From Citromicrobium sp. UBA3494 (lineage in GTDB: Bacteria; Pseudomonadota; Alphaproteobacteria; Sphingomonadales; Sphingomonadaceae), in NCBI GenBank assembly GCA_002377695.1, contig DFQH01000005.1:31844-95843 (forward strand): a stretch of 64,000 nucleotides of DNA. The letters run 5' to 3'. Made by a program: the position numbers and the translations under genes. The notes beneath the pieces were generated by a model. It was not told the DNA's origin, ran no database searches, and was given only the letters and a program-made list of their open reading frames with translations. Each line of letters opens with the position of its first letter. The stretch's first letter is position 1. Below are positions 35,510 to 43,769 of this stretch, one piece after another.

Positions 35510-36889
35510 CTAGCTGTCTTCGCGTTCGCGTTCGAGCGCGGCCTGCGCCTGCATGCGCACGTCTTGCGCGCGCAGCCAGTCGGCCGAGCCCACCGGCAGT
35601 TCGGATTCGGCGCGCTGGGCGTTGCGCAGTGCCTCGATGTAGCGGCGTGTCATCACCTGCTGCTCCGCGCTGGCGAGCTGCGCGCGCGGCATGTCGCCCT
35701 TGGCGGCGTAGACCACGCCCAGCTGATACCAGGCGAAGGGATTGAGCCGGTCCTTGGCGACAGCCGCGCGCAGCACCTGTTCGGCTTCGTCGTAATGGCT
35801 CGCATCCTCGGTGGCGATTAGCGCGTGGCCGAAGAGCGAGGCGATCAGCGGCTGGCTGCCGCTGAGCGCGCTGGCCTTGCGCAGATCGGGCAGCGCTTCG
35901 TCGGGGCGCCCCGATTCGAGCAGCACCTGCCCGCGCAGTTCGAGGAAGTAGGGGTTTTCGGGATTGATCGCGATCAGCGCGTCGGCCTCCGCCAGTGCAG
36001 CCTCGACCCGCGCATCCTTGTGGTAGGCATAAGCGCGCGCATAGCGCGCCGGGACGCTTGCATCGGTGACGGGGTAGGTGCGCAGCGTGCGCACGGGTTC
36101 GGAGAGATAGCCGAACAGCTTCGCGCGCACGCGCTGGAAGCGCGCCTCCAGCTGCGGATCGGGGGGCGTGTCCCATGCCGGGTCGCGCGAATAGGCCTCG
36201 CGCAGGCGGCTGATGCGATCGCCCGAAAGCGGGTGGGTGCGGTTGAAGCCCGCCTCGTCGCTCTGGCTGCGGGCGTAGCGGTATTCCTGGTTGAGCAGCG
36301 TTTCGAAGAACGCCAGCGATCCGCGCCCGGTGATCCCTGCGTCGGAAAGATATTGCGCGCCCGCGGCATCGGCGGCCGATTCCTGCACGCGGCTGAAGGC
36401 GAGATACTTGCCGAGCGCGGCGCGCTGGCCCGCCATGATGACGCCCATCGCCGCATCGCCCGCGCCCGCCGCCGCGGCCACCGCGCCCAGCAGCAGCGAA
36501 AGGATCGAGATGTTCTGCGCGCTGCGCATGCCATCGCCCGAGCTGACCACGTGGCCGCCGGTGATGTGGCCCAGTTCGTGCGCGATCACGCCTTGAACCT
36601 CGTTGGCGCTGCCGGCCGCGTTGATCAGGCCCGAATGGATATAGACCACCTGTCCGCCCGCCACGAAGGCGTTGATCGAAGGATCGTTGACGAGCACGAC
36701 ATCGACATTGCCGGGGCGCAGGCCTGCCGCCTCCACCAGCGGTTCGGCCATGTCTTGCAGCAGTGCCTCGGTCTCGGCATCGCGCAGGATGCTCTGCGCC
36801 ATGGCCGGCTGGGATGCGAGCGTGAGGGCCAGCAGGCAGGCGAGCGCCCGCGCCGTGAAGCGGACGAGGAAGCGGGGAGCAGTCACCAT
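35510..36889 (-). CDS. M48 metalloprotease with TPR repeats (BepA/YfgC-like)
   Basis: Periplasmic protease/chaperone of outer-membrane assembly quality control. The 459-aa protein has a signal peptide ending AMA|Q (about 31), zinc site VIAHELGHITGGH (about 104), third ligand in SRVQESAADAAG and a His in GFNRTHPLSGDRI, then at least three TPR-like units (about 275-440: NPYFLELRGQVLLESGRPDEA and similar). This matches BepA in length and order. First gene of a cluster with the DsbA-like and PDZ protease genes. Confidence 0.9.
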   Translation of the reverse strand: MVTAPRFLVRFTARALACLLALTLASQPAMAQSILRDAETEALLQDMAEPLVEAAGLRPGNVDVVLVNDPSINAFVAGGQVVYIHSGLINAAGSANEVQGVIAHELGHITGGHVVSSGDGMRSAQNISILSLLLGAVAAAAGAGDAAMGVIMAGQRAALGKYLAFSRVQESAADAAGAQYLSDAGITGRGSLAFFETLLNQEYRYARSQSDEAGFNRTHPLSGDRISRLREAYSRDPAWDTPPDPQLEARFQRVRAKLFGYLSEPVRTLRTYPVTDASVPARYARAYAYHKDARVEAALAEADALIAINPENPYFLELRGQVLLESGRPDEALPDLRKASALSGSQPLIASLFGHALIATEDASHYDEAEQVLRAAVAKDRLNPFAWYQLGVVYAAKGDMPRAQLASAEQQVMTRRYIEALRNAQRAESELPVGSADWLRAQDVRMQAQAALEREREDS

Positions 36890-36901
36890 GGTGACGCCAC
36901 G

Positions 36902-38008
36902 CTAGCCCTCCGGGGGCTGAATGTCTCCTGAAGCTTGCGCTTCCTCCTGCGCGCCGCCTTGGCCGGTGCCGGTTCGCGTGGCCTGCAATTCCCGTTCCCG
37001 ACGCGCGGCGCGCGTGCGTTCGCGCGCGGCCTCCTGCAGCCTTTCGCGCAGGAAGGTCGTCACCGTATCTTCCACCCGAGGATCGCCGATCCGGCTGCCG
37101 TCGAAGGGCCGGGCCAGCGTCATGATGATACCCGCATGGCCCATGTCGTTGAATACGGCATGCCGTGCGCGCGCGCCCTTTGCGGCGAGCGCGTCATAGA
37201 GAGCCTGAGAATTGGCCGGTTCGACCGCTTCGTCCTGGAAACCCGTGGCCAGCAGCATCGGCGGGGCATCGGCCCGGGCGAAGTTGACCGGCTGCGTCTC
37301 CGCGATCCTCTGGGTATCGCCGAAGGCATCCTCGGCATTGCCTTCTTCCAGCGGCAGGAAATCGTAGGGCCCCGCCAGGCCGATCACGCCGTCGATCGTA
37401 TCGTCGGGCAGGCCGAGGCGGCGCGTCCAGCGCCGGTCGAGCCCCAGCATCACCGCGTTGTAGGCGCCCGCCGAATGGCCCATCAGGTAGATCCGCTCGG
37501 GATCGCCGCCATATTTGCGGATGTTCTGCGTGGTCCACCTGAGCGCAGCCGCCCCGTCGGCGAGCATCGCGGGGTACTTGCCTTCGGGCAGCAGGCGATA
37601 GCCCGCGTTGACCACCACGAAGCCCTTGGGGGCGAAATTGCGGCCGATGAAGCCGTATTGCGCAGGGTCGCCATTGGCCCAGCCACCGCCGTGGAAGAAG
37701 ATCAGCACCGGCTGCAGCGCATCTTCGGGCGCATCCTCGCTGCGATAGATATAGAGCTGCCGGTCCTCGTGGTTGCCATAGGCGAGGGGGCCGCGCTGCT
37801 CGATCCGGTCATTGGCGCTGAAGGCGCGATCGATCGTGTTGGGAATATCGTGGCGCACATTGGGCCAGATCCAGTGCCACAGATTGTAGGCGAGGATCGT
37901 CAGCGCCAGAACGAAGATCATCTGGAACAGGCAGCAACCGCCCGGTTCCTTAGGCTTCTTCTCCAGCTCGCGACTCCACCGTTTCCACGATGCGCGATGT
38001 TTCCCCAT
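36902..38008 (-). CDS. Membrane-anchored alpha/beta hydrolase (esterase/lipase-like)
   Basis: A 368-aa protein with one N-terminal TM helix (CCLFQMIFVLALTILAYNLW, about 27-46), then an alpha/beta-hydrolase: oxyanion motif FFHGGGWANGD, nucleophile elbow LMGHSAGAYNA (Ser), catalytic Asp region ATGFQDEAVEPAN and His in NDMGHAGIIM. This is the BD-FAE/Aes-type esterase pattern. The C-terminal 50 residues are Arg/Gln-rich. Start uncertain: 38017, 38008 or 37921; the first two overlap the upstream gene by about 60 bp, and 38008 has AGGGG upstream. Confidence 0.83.
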   Translation of the reverse strand: MGKHRASWKRWSRELEKKPKEPGGCCLFQMIFVLALTILAYNLWHWIWPNVRHDIPNTIDRAFSANDRIEQRGPLAYGNHEDRQLYIYRSEDAPEDALQPVLIFFHGGGWANGDPAQYGFIGRNFAPKGFVVVNAGYRLLPEGKYPAMLADGAAALRWTTQNIRKYGGDPERIYLMGHSAGAYNAVMLGLDRRWTRRLGLPDDTIDGVIGLAGPYDFLPLEEGNAEDAFGDTQRIAETQPVNFARADAPPMLLATGFQDEAVEPANSQALYDALAAKGARARHAVFNDMGHAGIIMTLARPFDGSRIGDPRVEDTVTTFLRERLQEAARERTRAARRERELQATRTGTGQGGAQEEAQASGDIQPPEG

Positions 38009-39053
38009 GCGGTGCAACCCCTGCTGCTCTCAGGAAATCCCGTCCGACCGCATAGCTGTTTCCCAACCACAGGGGCACCCCAAAGGACTCGATGACCCGT
38101 TTCGCGTCAAGTTCGACCTCGGTCAGCACTTTTTCCGTCGTGCGGATGAACACCGCCGCGATCCGCTCAGGCTCGCGTGCGACCGCCTCGGCGAAGGCGG
38201 GCAGGTCCCCCTGCGTATCGTCGCCGATGAAGGCGAAGCGCATGTCCGCGAAATGGTCGAGGATCTCGGAGATCGACTTCTGCTTGTGCTCGCCGTGGCT
38301 CTTCTTGCCGATCGTCGCGCGGTTGAAGCCCCAGTTGCGCAGGAACAGCGCGCCCAGCGGCAGTCCGCGCGACTGCTGGAACGCGACGAGGTAGGAAAAC
38401 AGGTTCCACGGCGAGGAGGAGATATAGAAGAACGGGCGATGCGTCGCCGGGATGAAGCTGCCGGTGGGCTGCTGTTCGCTTGGGACCGCCAGCCCGCCGC
38501 CTATCGCGCCGTAGAAGGCGTCCGCGCCTTTCACGAGGATGCGATCCTGCGGCATCTGCGCGAAGATGCGCTTCCAGTTGCGCACCACGTTGTGGATGCC
38601 GCCGGTAATGCCCGTCTCGATGATGGTATCGTCGATGTCCGAGATCACGCCGATCTGCGCGTCCTCCCCCGGCACCAGCACATGGCCCGTCACCGACTGG
38701 TGGCCATCGGCGTTCTCCCAGCCCAGCCGGACGACCTCCCACGCGGTTTGCGGCGGATAGGGCCAGTCGCCTTCGAGCGGCACATCGAAGCGAAAATAGC
38801 CATCGTCGTCGGATGTGACGACATGGTTGAAATCCTCGCCATCCGCGCGGGTAAGGCACAGGGTGACGCGCACATTGCGGACTTCGCTGGCGAAGAACTG
38901 CGACATCATGACGCGGAAGGTGCGCCAGCGGCCCGCCTGTTCGAACTCGGGCGCGCGGGAGCGCTGGGTCCGGCCGACCAGAGTCAGCCTGCCGCGGCTG
39001 CGATATCCGAAATAAGGTTGCACCCGGACCGGGCGGCGCCTGAAAATCGCCAT
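37950..39053 (-). CDS. App1-like phosphatidate phosphatase domain protein (DUF2183)
   Basis: A 367-aa HAD-like protein. The catalytic DxDxT motif is VISDIDDTIIETG (about residue 138), with SSSPWNLF and FAFIGDDTQGDLPAFAE as the later HAD motifs. This matches the App1/DUF2183 catalytic domain, which dephosphorylates phosphatidate in yeast; bacterial substrates are less clear. An N-terminal beta-rich part (about 40-130) may be a C2-like or carrier domain. It overlaps the downstream hydrolase. Confidence 0.87.
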   Translation of the reverse strand: MAIFRRRPVRVQPYFGYRSRGRLTLVGRTQRSRAPEFEQAGRWRTFRVMMSQFFASEVRNVRVTLCLTRADGEDFNHVVTSDDDGYFRFDVPLEGDWPYPPQTAWEVVRLGWENADGHQSVTGHVLVPGEDAQIGVISDIDDTIIETGITGGIHNVVRNWKRIFAQMPQDRILVKGADAFYGAIGGGLAVPSEQQPTGSFIPATHRPFFYISSSPWNLFSYLVAFQQSRGLPLGALFLRNWGFNRATIGKKSHGEHKQKSISEILDHFADMRFAFIGDDTQGDLPAFAEAVAREPERIAAVFIRTTEKVLTEVELDAKRVIESFGVPLWLGNSYAVGRDFLRAAGVAPHGETSRIVETVESRAGEEA

Positions 39054-39122
39054 GGACGCGCAGCTAGCCTGCCCCGGCCCCCGCGTGAACCCCCAAGGAG
39101 GTGCGGGTTCACTCTCCCGGTG

Positions 39123-40601
39123 TCAGCCGGCAAGATGCTTCGCCGCGCGGGCCAGCAGGCGATCATCATCCGCAACTTCCCCGAGAAAGGCGATCTCGCC
39201 ATTCTCGTCGCGGCGGATGACGCACAGCGAATGCCGCGCGCCTTCGGCCGGAATATCCGAGAGCGGACGCGCTTCCAGCTTGCCCAGCTGGCGCTGTGTC
39301 CGCGTGCCTGCCCCGGCGGCGGAACCGGTCGGGCGGCGCGCGGCCCGTTCGCTGGCGACGATTGCCTTGAGGCCGCCTTCTGTCGTCTCGATGGTATCGG
39401 CCAACGTGCCCGGGGCGATCTCCTCGCGGTGTGCAAAGGCAAGCACGGCGGCATATTCGGCCAGCCGCGACTTGTCGTAATCGGTCCCGAAGACGAGCTT
39501 GACCACCGGCGTCAGCGGCGCGCGCGGCGAGATGGAAATCGCATTGTCTTCCAGCAATCGGGCAAAGGCGTCCGGCTCCTGCTGCGCGGCAAGGCTCACG
39601 TCGTAGGCGCGGCCGACCGCGCGGTAGAGCGCGGCGTGGCTGCGCATTTCGGCGCTGCGGGCTTCGGCGGCAAGCGCCCGTGCATCGGCCAGGCAGTCAT
39701 GCAGCCCAGTGGGCCTTTGCGATCCGGGCGTCGTGTCCGGCCGATCGGACGCGTTGCCGTCCGTATCAGGGGCGCCGCTTTCTTCGGCGGTGGCCGAATC
39801 GGAAGCCGGCTGTTCGAATCCGCTGAGATGGGCGTCGAGCCGGGCGAAGGAAGGGCTGGGAAGAGGCCGCTCGCCCGCTTCCTCGCCACCGGGGGCGCCC
39901 GGCCCATCGGCCCAGCGCGTGATCGACGGGGCGGTGGTCGCGCGCGGGGCCTTGCCGCTTAAGGGATCTTCTTCCTCCCGCTCGGCCGGCTTGCCCGACA
40001 GCGCCTGATCGACTTCGAGCAGCAATTCGTCCGTCGTCAGCTGGTCGGCCACTTCCTTCCAGTTGATGACCCCGTAGATGAAGTCGATGGTCTCGTCGTC
40101 GGTGGAGAAGGGCAGCAGGATTCCCCGATAGAGAATCGCCACGTCCTGCGCGTTGACGAACTCCGCCTCGAACCCGATCGGGGCCTCGTTGGCGAGGATC
40201 TGCATGTAGTGATCGGTCATCCTGCTCAGCAGGGAGCGGCCGGGCACATCGGCAAGCGTGCGGATATCCCCTTGCGCACCGCATTCGCCCGCCAGCCTGG
40301 CGCCGAGGAAGGTGATGGCCGGATCCTCGATCCCCGCCGTGAAGTCCAGCAAGACGCCGTTATCGGCGAAATCGGGCAGGCTGTCGGGCTCGATGTCCTC
40401 CACGCTGGGATAGCGGCGCTCCCCCAGCAGGGTGGCCCAGTAGTTGTAGGCGCGCACCTGCATCCGGCGCTCGTCCTGACCCACCGGGGCGGGCGGGCTG
40501 TCGTCCACGGCAAGCTCGCCGTCCTCGTCGCCTGTCCCGTCCCAGGGAGTCTCGTCGTCCGCCCCGTCGGGAAGGCCGAATTTTCCGCGCAAGCTGTCCA
40601 T
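39123..40601 (-). CDS. PAS-domain (PAS_5-like) protein, 492 aa
   Basis: Residues about 47-190 resemble PAS_5: MQVRAYNYWATLLGERRYPS, FADNGVLLDF, GRSLLSRMTDHYMQIL, FEAEF and LLPFSTDDETIDFIYGVINW, a sensor-like fold. The rest (about 200-330) is a Pro/Glu/Ser-rich disordered stretch, then a helical C-terminal domain with a basic end. No output domain is recognised, so it may bind a partner. Monocistronic, about 100 bp from the next gene. Confidence 0.68.
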   Translation of the reverse strand: MDSLRGKFGLPDGADDETPWDGTGDEDGELAVDDSPPAPVGQDERRMQVRAYNYWATLLGERRYPSVEDIEPDSLPDFADNGVLLDFTAGIEDPAITFLGARLAGECGAQGDIRTLADVPGRSLLSRMTDHYMQILANEAPIGFEAEFVNAQDVAILYRGILLPFSTDDETIDFIYGVINWKEVADQLTTDELLLEVDQALSGKPAEREEEDPLSGKAPRATTAPSITRWADGPGAPGGEEAGERPLPSPSFARLDAHLSGFEQPASDSATAEESGAPDTDGNASDRPDTTPGSQRPTGLHDCLADARALAAEARSAEMRSHAALYRAVGRAYDVSLAAQQEPDAFARLLEDNAISISPRAPLTPVVKLVFGTDYDKSRLAEYAAVLAFAHREEIAPGTLADTIETTEGGLKAIVASERAARRPTGSAAGAGTRTQRQLGKLEARPLSDIPAEGARHSLCVIRRDENGEIAFLGEVADDDRLLARAAKHLAG

Positions 40602-40704
40602 GTCTTCAACAAACCCCTGAATGTTTGGGGTCCGTTGTGACGGGCCATGGTAAATATTGCGTTAGCCGCAGCAGCGTGTGTTCGCGCCCGCTTCAGCGCC
40701 GGGA

Positions 40705-41172
40705 TCACCGGCTCATGTAGCGCATCCTGATCTTCTGATATACCGGCGCATCGCTATCCACCGTGAAGGCTGCGGCAGAGAATTTCGGCGGGCCGAAACG
40801 GGCCTTCGCATCGCGGGAGAAGCCGAACCCCTCCTTGGGCAGGAACAGCACGGTGTCCGCCTTTCCGTTGCCGTTCTCGTCATGCAGCAGCGAAATGGCA
40901 TATTCGCCGGGCGGCACGTCATTGAACACGATCGTGACGCGCGCATTCGCCCGCACCATCCGGCGCTGCGCCCGCTCGTCCTCGCCACAATCGGGGAAGG
41001 CCCCTTCGCTGGGCGTGAGACAGGCAAGGACCGATCCGTCTGCCGAGCGCACGTCGACCACGGTGACGACCACGTCCTGCGGCACCTTGGCGCTGTTGCC
41101 CAGCGTCAGCAGCGCCGCGCCGCCCAGCGCTAGCGCGGGAAGCTTTGCGATAGTCCCCGGTCGGTTTTGCAT
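40705..41172 (-). CDS. DUF2141 exported protein
   Basis: A 155-aa protein with a signal sequence and the DUF2141 pattern: VVVTVVDVRSADGSVLACL, FNDVPPGEYAISLLHDENGNGKADT and GFGFSRDAKARFGPPKFSAAAF. The fold looks beta-rich and Ca-binding-like; function unknown. The start at ATG 41172 is inside the end of the upstream hydroxylase gene (43-bp overlap). Pairing with a desaturase-like enzyme hints at a lipid or carotenoid envelope role (inference). Confidence 0.82.
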   Translation of the reverse strand: MQNRPGTIAKLPALALGGAALLTLGNSAKVPQDVVVTVVDVRSADGSVLACLTPSEGAFPDCGEDERAQRRMVRANARVTIVFNDVPPGEYAISLLHDENGNGKADTVLFLPKEGFGFSRDAKARFGPPKFSAAAFTVDSDAPVYQKIRMRYMSR

Positions 41173-41852
41173 AAGCGGTCCCAGAATCTGAAATAGAGCC
41201 CGTAGTTGCACAGGTAGCGTTCGTGGTGGAGCTGATGATGGCTGGCGGTGATGATCCACCCGCCAAGCGGCGAACGGACGAGCCACCGCGGAAACATCTC
41301 CCACCCCATGTGGTTCGTGACGCCCATCACGGTCATCACGGCCAGCACTACGCCCAGCATAGCAATGTGGATGGGCACGAGGAAGACGAGAATGGGGATA
41401 ACCACCGCACCCGTGAGGGCTTCTATCGGATGGAAGCTCATCGCGGCCCATGCGGTGGGGGGACGGCTGGCGTGATGGACGGCGTGCGCCACGCGAAAGA
41501 CGTGCGGGCGATGCATCCAGCGATGCGTCCAGTAGAACCAGGTGTCGTGCGCGAAGAGGTAGATCAGCACGGAAAGCGGCAGGTACCACAGCGGATAGGC
41601 GGTCCAGTCCCGGTAGATCAGGGTCCAGCCGAAACGATCCCAGCCGAAGGCGACGATGCCCGCCGGGATGCCGAAGATCGCTGCGGAGACCAGCGACCAG
41701 CCGATCTCGCGCCGGATCTGCTTGCGCAGCCCCGCGTGATAGCCTGGGCGCACGCGCGCGGTCAGCATGGCGAAGGCCCCGCTGGTGGCGAGGTAACGCA
41801 GCGCAACGATCGCGGTCATCGCGATGATCGAGAGGGTGAAGGCAAGCAGCAT
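41130..41852 (-). CDS. Sterol desaturase/fatty-acid hydroxylase superfamily membrane enzyme
   Basis: A 240-aa membrane di-iron enzyme with about four helices and the histidine boxes HDTWFYWTHRWMH, HAVHHAS and HHQLHH, all intact. Substrates in the family include sterols, fatty acids and carotenoids; none can be assigned. It is followed by, and overlaps, the DUF2141 gene. Confidence 0.88.
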   Translation of the reverse strand: MLLAFTLSIIAMTAIVALRYLATSGAFAMLTARVRPGYHAGLRKQIRREIGWSLVSAAIFGIPAGIVAFGWDRFGWTLIYRDWTAYPLWYLPLSVLIYLFAHDTWFYWTHRWMHRPHVFRVAHAVHHASRPPTAWAAMSFHPIEALTGAVVIPILVFLVPIHIAMLGVVLAVMTVMGVTNHMGWEMFPRWLVRSPLGGWIITASHHQLHHERYLCNYGLYFRFWDRLCKTDRGLSQSFPR

Positions 41853-41896
41853 AGGCGACCCGCTCTATGCCGCAGATGCAGCGCGGTTGCGAGAAC

Positions 41897-42406
41897 CTAT
41901 TGCTCGGTGCCCCAGGGCGCGCAGGCCGGATCGCAGGCGACCGTCGCACGGCGCAACGCGGTGCGCGCCAGCCGCTCCACCTCCACCTTGCGGCGCGCGG
42001 GGGCGAGCGGATGGCGCGCCGCCGGACGCAGGATCTCCGCATCGTAGCCATCGGCCACGATCAGCCCGCAGCGATCGGGCTGGAATGCCTCGCCTTCCAG
42101 GATCGCGGGATCGAGATGCGCGCCGATCCCCCAGTAGAACTTGTCGCAATGGTCCAGATAGTCGGTCCACTTGCCATCGCCGGTCAGATCCGCACGGGAC
42201 ACCTTGATCTCCACGATGATGACATGCCCCTTGGCGTCCACCCCCATCAGGTCCGCGCGGCGCCCGCCACGCAGCGGCATTTCGGCAAGCGTCCAGATGT
42301 CGTTGCGCGCGAACAGCCGCATGATCCCGCGCGCCGCCTGGCTCGCATCGCACAGCGACTCTGCCGGGGTGGCGGGGGTGTCGAGAAGGAAGGGAGCGTC
42401 GGCCAT
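41897..42406 (-). CDS. mmcB: MmcB-family DNA repair protein
   Basis: A 169-aa protein of the alphaproteobacterial MmcB family, a DNA-repair factor with a PD-(D/E)XK-like core. GGRRADLMGVDAKGHVIIVEIKVS gives the Asp ... Glu-x-Lys pattern, and DYLDHCDKFYWGI and DRCGLIVADGYDAEILRP are further family segments. Start at 42406 (MADAPFLLD) rather than the ATG five codons upstream. In other genomes it is part of the SOS-type repair set; no LexA site was identified here by eye. Confidence 0.85.
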   Translation of the reverse strand: MADAPFLLDTPATPAESLCDASQAARGIMRLFARNDIWTLAEMPLRGGRRADLMGVDAKGHVIIVEIKVSRADLTGDGKWTDYLDHCDKFYWGIGAHLDPAILEGEAFQPDRCGLIVADGYDAEILRPAARHPLAPARRKVEVERLARTALRRATVACDPACAPWGTEQ

Positions 42407-42469
42407 GCGCTCTAGGAACATACCGGAAACATCGTGTCAAGCAGGGAGCGCTGTGCGAGGCGCATGGTG

Positions 42470-42847
42470 CTAGCAGGCGAGGGCCTTGGCCGCCTCGCTC
42501 AGCACCTGCGCGCGGCCGCGCTCGTACTCGTTCCACAACCGGATCGCCGCAGCTTGCGGGTTGGCGGAGGTGCCGTGCGCGGCGAGCAGCGCGTCGAGCC
42601 CTGCGCGCATGGTCGCCACCAGTTCGCCCAGCGCGAAGATCGCCGGATCGCTCCGGGTGCACTGCACTGCGGCGAGCAGGCCGATGCGCGCTTCGGCGTG
42701 AACGTCGTGAACCGGGGTGGGCCTGCCCGCGAGCATCGCAAGAACCCTCGCCGCGTCCTCTACCGCGCCCCATTGTTCGACCAGCGTCGAGGCCGCGTCG
42801 AGCGGAGGCGGAGGCGCAAGATCTGCTTGGGGGGCGAGGTCGCTCAT
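42470..42847 (-). CDS. Hypothetical protein, 125 aa
   Basis: A soluble, Ala-rich, mainly helical protein of no recognised family (STLVEQWGAVEDAARVLAML, LWNEYERGRAQVLSEAAKALAC). Host-like codon use supports it as a real gene. It lies 48 bp before mmcB and 143 bp from the tRNA gene. It is the last host gene before the integrated element. Confidence 0.55.
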   Translation of the reverse strand: MSDLAPQADLAPPPPLDAASTLVEQWGAVEDAARVLAMLAGRPTPVHDVHAEARIGLLAAVQCTRSDPAIFALGELVATMRAGLDALLAAHGTSANPQAAAIRLWNEYERGRAQVLSEAAKALAC

Positions 42848-42990
42848 GACCGGCGGACGCTACCCGTGCGAATCTTGCCATTCTCCTAAGGCCCGGCGCG
42901 TGGATGACAGGCAATGCGACACACCCGGCGATTTTTACCGTGGCGCGCACCCCGGCGCTTTGCTAAGCGCCCGCTTCGCGCATTCGCGAT

Positions 42991-43067
<77 letters not shown>

Positions 43068-43461
43068 GCTTTTCCGCCATTTGATGCGCTGCACAATTTC
43101 ACCGGGAGAGCCCGTAAGTGAAATGTAAGTGCAGAATGGCATTTTCCACAGATTTGCATGGAAGCATTGCAAAAACCGCGGCCTTGGATTTTCGAGTCAA
43201 ATTAGAGGTTTGGATGCGATCGCGATCATGGGGCGAGCCGAACGGCGGGTGAGTTCGATAGGCCAAGAGAGATTTCCTCTTGCTTTCGCAACGTAAAAGT
43301 CTGAATCATCTCCAGAATAATGTTCACGCTGACCTGCCAGACATGCTGCGGCGGCCTATGAGGGCCTTGCGTATTGTGGATAACATGACTACGTGGCCGC
43401 GCTTGAAACTGAATTTGGCTCAGCATGTGATTGGGGGCGGTCAGTGCTGGTAGGAACAATC
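43068..43461. other. Left end of the element, non-coding
   Basis: About 390 bp with no supportable gene. It contains the left arm-type repeat (43112-43134) and AT-richer sequence than the host. An open frame at 43226-43459 on the minus strand has no ribosome site or family match. The region may hold a promoter for the small gene at 43462. Confidence 0.5.
43112..43134 (+). repeat. Left arm-type repeat of the integrase
   Basis: Contains GTAAGTGAAATGTAAGTG, two GTAAGTG units 11 bp apart, in a 23-bp block identical and in the same orientation to 63825-63847. It lies 45 bp inside the tRNA end. The position fits an integrase arm site. Confidence 0.75.
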
Positions 43462-43725
43462 ATGAGCATCCTTCTGATCTTGATCTTTGGCTTTTTGGCG
43501 GTTGTCAGTCTCGCCGTGGCCATCAATATCTGGGGTGCCGGCCCGGGCCAGATCCGTGACCTTAGGAAGTTGGGCTACGGTTGGAGCGTTGCGCGCAACG
43601 CAAACCTGCCAAAATCAGAATCCATTACGACGGCCAATGCCAAAGCGGGCATTGAGTTTTCTGCTCGTGACGGGAAAATTGTCAATTTCAAGCGGACTCG
43701 CACGATTTCCGACAATTCTGCGTAG
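43462..43725 (+). CDS. Small single-TM protein of the element
   Basis: An 87-aa protein with one N-terminal helix (ILLILIFGFLAVVSLAVAINIW) and a short basic cytoplasmic or periplasmic tail. Start at ATG 43462 with AGGA 8 nt upstream. No family recognised. It directly precedes a large three-TM protein gene (44 bp gap), so the pair may act together. Confidence 0.5.
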   Translation: MSILLILIFGFLAVVSLAVAINIWGAGPGQIRDLRKLGYGWSVARNANLPKSESITTANAKAGIEFSARDGKIVNFKRTRTISDNSA

Positions 43726-43769
43726 GGCACTATTGTCCTCGTGTTCCAAGGCATTAATGCACTTGGATT

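Noticed and set aside
43226..43459. A 77-codon minus-strand frame at the element's left end
   Set aside because: No ribosome site, no family match and non-coding base composition.
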